Below are positions 59,386-64,000 of a DNA stretch of 64,000 bases, in pieces; position 1 is the first letter of the stretch, and each line of letters opens with the position of its first letter. This DNA comes from CALARM01 sp040217695 (GTDB lineage: Bacteria; Vulcanimicrobiota; SpSt-956; JAKJGF01), in contig JBEHWO010000003.1 in assembly GCA_040217695.1 (NCBI GenBank), positions 1-64,000 of the forward strand, read 5' to 3'. Made by a program: the position numbers and the translations under genes. Below the pieces are notes generated by a model that had not been told where the DNA came from, ran no database searches, and saw only the letters and a list, made by a program, of their open reading frames with translations.

Positions 59386-59577
59386 TTTAAAGGTTTAGAT
59401 AAAATTTAAACAGGAGTTACGCATTTTGTCATTGCGAGGAGCGGAGCGACGAAGCAATCCCAACAATTTCTGTTGTAATAATGGGATTGCTTCGCTTCGC
59501 TCGCAATGACTGATTCTTCTGTATTTTTTGCGTAAGTCCTGTTTAAATAGATGCAGTTTATCTAAATAATTTATCAA
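59386..59577. repeat. Repeated leader element, copy 4, interrupted by MITE-like element a
   Basis: AATTTAAAGG and TTTAGATAAAATTTAA resume after the insertion as AAATAGATGCAGTTTATCTA and AATAATTTA. Compared with copy 1, about 37 bp after AAAGG is missing. Unlike other copies it is downstream of a gene and does not precede a start codon. Confidence 0.8.
59410..59542. mobile_element. MITE-like element a, TTAA-flanked (133 bp)
   Basis: Inverted ends ACAGGAGTTACGCA and TGCGTAAGTCCTGT (one mismatch) are flanked by TTAA on both sides. The core is the palindrome GTCATTGCGAGGAGCGGAGC / CTTCGCTCGCAATGAC, a repeat type common in environmental genomes. There is no ORF. It interrupts a leader element at a TTAA that is single in the uninterrupted copies. 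Confidence 0.88.
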
Positions 59578-59657
59578 TTCCCTGGCTTTGCCTGCCCGGC
59601 GCTCTTTCGAAAAAATCTAAACTGGAATATCTGTTAGAGCTTATACTATTTAGCTTT

Positions 59658-59709
59658 AACCATAGTGCTTTGCCTGTGGCTCAGGAGCACCGGGCAAAGC
59701 ACTATGGTT
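59658..59709. terminator. Bidirectional terminator, 17-bp perfect stem
   Basis: AACCATAGTGCTTTGCC (59658-59674) pairs perfectly with 59693-59709 across an 18-nt loop, between the convergent cyclase and PilX-like genes. Confidence 0.88.
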
Positions 59710-59724
59710 GATAGCCATATGGTA

Positions 59725-61833
59725 TCAGTGTAATTCTTCCCATGTATTGACTACTATTTTTGTCTTTATTTCAGACGAAGCAAGAAGTTTTTCATAATTC
59801 CTGGAATGAATTATAGTAAAATCTCCTTTGTCCTTTGGACTGACCAGTTTTACTTTTATATTTCCGGAATCAGGATTAACCGGTCCCGTTCCGTCCAGAT
59901 TATTCGGATCTGTAACGACAAGAGCTCCTGTTATGAGTATATCGGGGGAATATATGTCGCCGGAAACCTGCTGAACAGGAACAGGTGTTGCTGAAGCATT
60001 GCCTCCGAGAGATTGTTCGTATTTTACCAGTGTATTATACATATAATTATTCAAAGCACTTCCGTTTGGAAAATAACCGTTGTCAATTATCCAACTGCCT
60101 GTACTCCAGTGGTTTTCATGTAAATTTACCTGTATTCCGTTACCTATAGTAGTACCGTTCACAGGGTCAACATCAAACCAGTCGTTCATAGTATCCCATG
60201 AACATAATTTGTTATCAACATAAACATGAATATGTTTTGCTCCTGAAAAAGTGTAAGTTCCGTCTCCGTTAACAGTAAGGGTCGCAGATGTTTTTGTCGG
60301 TATTCCGGATTTATCATATCCGCCACCGCTGGATGGTATAGTTGTATCTCCGTCAGGGACAAACATTACAGGCCAGCTCCCGAAACCGGGCATGGACAGT
60401 CCTGTCTGCGGTATGGTAATAGTAGTCGGGGTTGCAGAAGGTGCAGGAGGGGCTACATTGTTATAGGCCTGTTCCACCCAGTCACCAGGCCATTGAGAGC
60501 CTGCAGGCAGAGCTGTGGAAGGATTGGATGCCAGAGAATATGAATCGGAAGCATTGGGATCAAGGACTGTGGCATTTAAATTACCGTGAGTTAATACTGC
60601 ACCGGTAAGATTTAAGTTTATATTACTTAACCTGCTTGCAGGAAGGCTTATATTTATATCTCCCTCGCTTAATAATTCTGTACCTGTTTCTTCACTTGCC
60701 ACCAGATCTGTTTGCATTATAAATTTTGTGCTCCCTGTATTATATATGGAACCATTTCCCTGCAGTCTCCCGAAAACCATGAAACTGTCGGCGTTTTTGC
60801 TGCTTCCGTTTATATAGAGTGTGGGATAACCACTGGCAGTTTTCTCAAGCCTTAATCCTGCAGTGCCATAATGGTTATCTTTCATGGGGAATTCGAATCT
60901 TACATCATTACTGAAATAGACATCCTGTGTGAAAACAAGTTCTCCTGTAGCCTGATCTATTGAAGTTCCCGGAATGGTTACAGTATTACCGTTTACGTCC
61001 AATAATTCAAACTGTCCACCTGTCTGCTTCTGAGTAATCCTGTAAGTACCGCCCGGAGTCGTGTTAACACCTGCGTGGTCTTGGACAAGTTTTTTTATAT
61101 CAATATCAGGTATTGGTTTGGGTTCAACATGGTCTCTTAACTGCGTCCCGCTGTTTACATCATAATAAGCCGGGTCTATCTCTATACCGCTGCAGCCGCT
61201 TATTACACCGCCGAAAGCCTTTACGAATGTAGTGCCACCTGCTTTTATTGACGGTATACCGGGATTAACAGGATCTTTGAAATTTGAATGAAAAGAACCT
61301 CCTTCATTGGTATCTTTCGATGACGGAGCACGCTTTATTATAAAATTCGCTGCATCTATATCTGTTTGTCCGCTGCATCTGCCACCTTCGTTTATATTGG
61401 CACGTCCCAGTGTTACTCTTATTCTTCTTACCGTAGAGCCTGCCTGGCCTGTAACTATTAAGTCTACGGAATCCGGAGGCACTGTGGCACCTCTGTATCC
61501 ATTCGGGTCAGCTCCGTCCAGTTCCAGATTATTTATGGAATAATAATCTGTTACGGTTGTGCCTGGCTTGAAGTATATGGTAAATTTACCGTTACATGTG
61601 TCGCCTGTCACACCTGCCGGCTTCCAGCTGGAAGCGTGCTGTAATTCATATATGGCATAAGCCACTCCTGATTCTGCCGCCATAAGGGCCGATACCCTGT
61701 TGTTGTAATTCAATGTATAGAGGAGATTGTTTGAATTTACTGTTATGAGAGCTACAGTTAACATTACCAGTATAACCATCATCAATAATATGGTAATAAG
61801 AGCCATACCACTGTGATATTTTTTCTGTTTCAT
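59725..61833 (-). CDS. PilX-like type IV pilus minor pilin, paralogue 1
   Basis: The 702-residue protein begins with a prepilin-like leader KQKKYHSG and cleavage before MALITILLMMVILVML. The hydrophobic helix continues to NSNNLLYTLNYNNRVSALMA and AESGVAYAIYEL, the PilX_N signature. Position +5 is Thr, not Glu, as in tip pseudopilins of the GspK/PilX type. A large beta-rich region follows (SVDLIVTGQAGSTVRRIRV; FIMQTDLVASEETGTELLSE). The C-terminus DFTIIHSRNYEKLLASSEIK is shared with the neighbour at 61909. AAAGGAGG precedes the ATG. It is the second of two tandem paralogues. Confidence 0.88.
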   Translation of the reverse strand: MKQKKYHSGMALITILLMMVILVMLTVALITVNSNNLLYTLNYNNRVSALMAAESGVAYAIYELQHASSWKPAGVTGDTCNGKFTIYFKPGTTVTDYYSINNLELDGADPNGYRGATVPPDSVDLIVTGQAGSTVRRIRVTLGRANINEGGRCSGQTDIDAANFIIKRAPSSKDTNEGGSFHSNFKDPVNPGIPSIKAGGTTFVKAFGGVISGCSGIEIDPAYYDVNSGTQLRDHVEPKPIPDIDIKKLVQDHAGVNTTPGGTYRITQKQTGGQFELLDVNGNTVTIPGTSIDQATGELVFTQDVYFSNDVRFEFPMKDNHYGTAGLRLEKTASGYPTLYINGSSKNADSFMVFGRLQGNGSIYNTGSTKFIMQTDLVASEETGTELLSEGDINISLPASRLSNINLNLTGAVLTHGNLNATVLDPNASDSYSLASNPSTALPAGSQWPGDWVEQAYNNVAPPAPSATPTTITIPQTGLSMPGFGSWPVMFVPDGDTTIPSSGGGYDKSGIPTKTSATLTVNGDGTYTFSGAKHIHVYVDNKLCSWDTMNDWFDVDPVNGTTIGNGIQVNLHENHWSTGSWIIDNGYFPNGSALNNYMYNTLVKYEQSLGGNASATPVPVQQVSGDIYSPDILITGALVVTDPNNLDGTGPVNPDSGNIKVKLVSPKDKGDFTIIHSRNYEKLLASSEIKTKIVVNTWEELH

Positions 61834-61908
61834 ATTACTTCCTCCTTTATTTGACCGGGGGATGAGAGATTTTTTTATTTAGCTGTCGTATTTCAGGTAA
61901 AACCTCCT

Positions 61909-63972
61909 TTAATGCAATTCTTCCCATGTATTAACTACCAGTTTTGTTCTTATTTCTGGTGAAGCAAGGAGTTTCTCGTAATTTCTGGAATGAACGATTG
62001 TAAAATCTCCTTTGTTCTGCGGCCCTTTAAGATCTACATTTATATTTCCTGCATTAATATTGTGCAGACCTGTACCATCCAGGTTATTCGGATCTGTAAC
62101 AATAAGAGCGCCTGTTATTTTCACATCGGGAGCATATAATTCTTTACCTGTGAGATCGATATTTGAAGAAGAACCTCCGAACATCTCATTGATGGCATCA
62201 CACATATACGGATAGAGTACATTTCTTGCAGACGTAGAACTGTAATTAACACCATCTATATAAACATCGGAATTGGATGGATACCAGGATGCAGGATAGG
62301 AACCGTACTGAAAATTACATGGTGTATAGAAATCAAGGTCATTATTACCCGTTGTAACAAGAGAGCCATTCTTGTAAAAATTTATTTCTACGCCTGCTGC
62401 ATCGCCTGCCATAGAAAAAGAACCGTCTCCGTTGGCTTTCAATGTTACATTGCTGTTTCCCATAGTTTTTGCATTCGCATAAATACTGGTTCCCGGGAAA
62501 ATTTTCATACACCAGCTGGCAGTATCAGAAGGATTTAACGGAGGAGGTCCTGATAGAGGTATTTCAATGGCTCCTGTAATCTCCTCTGTCCCTGAACCGT
62601 AAACATTGGTGTTATAAGACTTTTCCACCCAGTCATTGGGCCATTTATCGCCGGTCATTGCTACGGAAGGATTGTCTGTAGCATTGGGATCAAGCACTGT
62701 GGCATTCAGATTGCCATGAGTGAGAACGGCACCTGTCAGGCTCAGGTTTATAGGGCTTATTCTGCTTGCAGGAAGACTTATATTTATATCTCCTTCGCTC
62801 AATAATTCTGTACCTGTTTCTTCACTTGCCACAAGATCTGTTTCCATAATAAATTTTGTACTGCCTGTATTATATATGGAGCCGTTCCCTTCTACCTTCC
62901 CCATTACCCAGAAACTGTTCGTATCCGTATTGCTCCCGTTTACATACAGTGACGGATAGACACCGCCTGTTTTCTCAAGTCTCACTCCTGCAGTGGCATA
63001 TCTGGCATCCTTCATGGGAAATTCAAATTTTACATCACTGTTGAAATAGACATCTTTTGTGAATACAAGCTGTCCTGTATCCTGATCTATATAGGTATAT
63101 GGTATGGTTACAGGGACGCCGCTTTCGTTCATCAGTTGAAATTGACCTCCTTTGGTGGTCTGTGTAAGTCTGTATGTGCCGCCTGAAACAGGATTTTTCC
63201 CTGATTTGGATAATACCAGTTCCTTTATATCCACATCAGGTATCGGTTTGGGCTCAACCTTCGGCCTTAACTGTGTGCCCATCGTGTTAACATCACTGTC
63301 CCTTATGTCTATCCCTCCGCAGGCACTTACAACTCCTCCATAGGCATTTACCTGTGTACTTCCTTTTAACATATCATAGGCTGATATGGATGTTTCATTC
63401 GGATCTGAAGGGTTTCTGTAATTGGAATGAAAGGAACCTCCCTGACTGGTATCTTTTGCTGTTGTGGCACGCTGTATAACAAATTTATCTGCATATACAT
63501 TGGCTGTACCGCTGCATCTGCCTCCTTCGCTTATATTGGCACGGCCAAGTAATACTCTTATTCTTCTTACTGTAGAACCGGTCTGACCTGTAACTATTAA
63601 ATTTACTGTATGGGGAGGAACACCGTTCGGTTCGTTATAGCCGCTGACAAGACCTTCACCGTTTAGATTGTTTACGGAATAATAATCTGTTACTGTTGTA
63701 CCTGGCTTGAAGTATATTCTGAAATTGCCGTTACTGCATTTTTTACTGATTTCCGCAGGACACCAGTTTGGATCGCTCTGTAATTCATATATGGCATAGG
63801 CCACTCCTGACTCGGCTGCCATAAGAGCTGATACCCTGCTGTTATAATTCAATGTGTATAAGAGATTATTTGAATTTATCGTTATAAGAGTCACTGTTAA
63901 CATAACCAGTATGACCATCATCAGCAATATGGTAATGAGAGCCATACCATTATGGTCTTTATTATGTTTCAT
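61909..63972 (-). CDS. PilX-like type IV pilus minor pilin, paralogue 2
   Basis: The 687-residue paralogue of the preceding gene has leader MKHNKDHNG and a helix identical for MALITILLMMVILVMLT. It keeps AAESGVAYAIYEL, GRANISEGGRCSG, METDLVASEETGTELLSEGD and a near-identical C-terminus, while the middle (about 430-620) diverges. It probably sits at a pilus or pseudopilus tip. AAAGGAGG lies 8 nt before the ATG. The 75-bp gap to paralogue 1 has a run of seven T but no heptamer array. Confidence 0.88.
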   Translation of the reverse strand: MKHNKDHNGMALITILLMMVILVMLTVTLITINSNNLLYTLNYNSRVSALMAAESGVAYAIYELQSDPNWCPAEISKKCSNGNFRIYFKPGTTVTDYYSVNNLNGEGLVSGYNEPNGVPPHTVNLIVTGQTGSTVRRIRVLLGRANISEGGRCSGTANVYADKFVIQRATTAKDTSQGGSFHSNYRNPSDPNETSISAYDMLKGSTQVNAYGGVVSACGGIDIRDSDVNTMGTQLRPKVEPKPIPDVDIKELVLSKSGKNPVSGGTYRLTQTTKGGQFQLMNESGVPVTIPYTYIDQDTGQLVFTKDVYFNSDVKFEFPMKDARYATAGVRLEKTGGVYPSLYVNGSNTDTNSFWVMGKVEGNGSIYNTGSTKFIMETDLVASEETGTELLSEGDINISLPASRISPINLSLTGAVLTHGNLNATVLDPNATDNPSVAMTGDKWPNDWVEKSYNTNVYGSGTEEITGAIEIPLSGPPPLNPSDTASWCMKIFPGTSIYANAKTMGNSNVTLKANGDGSFSMAGDAAGVEINFYKNGSLVTTGNNDLDFYTPCNFQYGSYPASWYPSNSDVYIDGVNYSSTSARNVLYPYMCDAINEMFGGSSSNIDLTGKELYAPDVKITGALIVTDPNNLDGTGLHNINAGNINVDLKGPQNKGDFTIVHSRNYEKLLASPEIRTKLVVNTWEELH

Positions 63973-64000
63973 AGTGATACCTCCTTTATTAATCCTGACT

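Overview
The window is an AT-rich bacterial chromosome segment. Gene content points to an uncultured or deeply branching diderm with a complex regulatory life: type IV pilus-type minor pilins, an HtrA protease, GDP-mannose synthesis, many two-component proteins, a Ser/Thr kinase with HEAT repeats and a class III cyclase. I cannot place it to phylum from sequence alone. No rRNA, tRNA, CRISPR array or complete IS transposase gene was found.

Layout. 1-9452 (mostly minus strand): a three-receiver hybrid kinase running off the left edge, a three-part DUF990-type ABC exporter interrupted by a DUF4160/DUF2442 pair, manC, and a small group holding a degenerate histidine kinase and a P-loop protein. 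9678-18697: thrA-thrB-thrC, then dnaX-ybaB-recR. 19084-26665: phosphomannomutase, a secreted Ig-like-domain protein, a large PAS hybrid kinase and a divergent glycosyltransferase. 27607-34201: a vWA protein with Sec23/Sec24-like architecture, a cysteine-cluster protein, a Ser/Thr kinase, a DUF5706 (Pycsar-effector-like) membrane protein, a BMP-type lipoprotein and a QueF variant. 34532-43059: YigZ, HtrA-PDZ, two kinases, an orphan ubiquitin-like carrier beside a decayed kinase gene, formiminotransferase-cyclodeaminase and a highly charged low-complexity protein. 43646-51166: a response regulator, cheR-cheD-cheB, serA, DUF1015 and a deoxyhypusine synthase-like gene. 51667-63972: a possible cysteine peptidase, a beta-propeller protein, a TPR/HEAT protein, NlpC/P60, an FHA-GAF-cyclase and two paralogous PilX-like proteins.

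The most distinctive feature is intergenic. About forty short arrays of heptanucleotides lie between genes. On one strand each unit reads T-N-A-C plus a trinucleotide, usually TCAC or TTAC; the trinucleotide is largely constant within an array and differs between arrays. Many arrays sit at the centre of roughly 90-150 bp palindromic or two-armed elements. The same arms recur in different combinations around the heptamer core, which suggests recombination through the core. On the complementary strand the units read GTGA/GTAA, so three consecutive units place a stop codon in every frame. Several genes (thrA, thrB, manC, an ABC ATPase, a beta-propeller protein) take their native stop codon from an array, and one histidine kinase appears to take its start codon from an element arm. 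Two TTAA-flanked elements and a repeated leader found in front of three genes add to this population of small non-autonomous elements.

Functionally the window mixes housekeeping genes (threonine and serine synthesis, DNA polymerase III clamp loader, recombination mediator, queuosine precursor synthesis) with dense signalling. All identifications rest on motifs read by eye; no database search was run.
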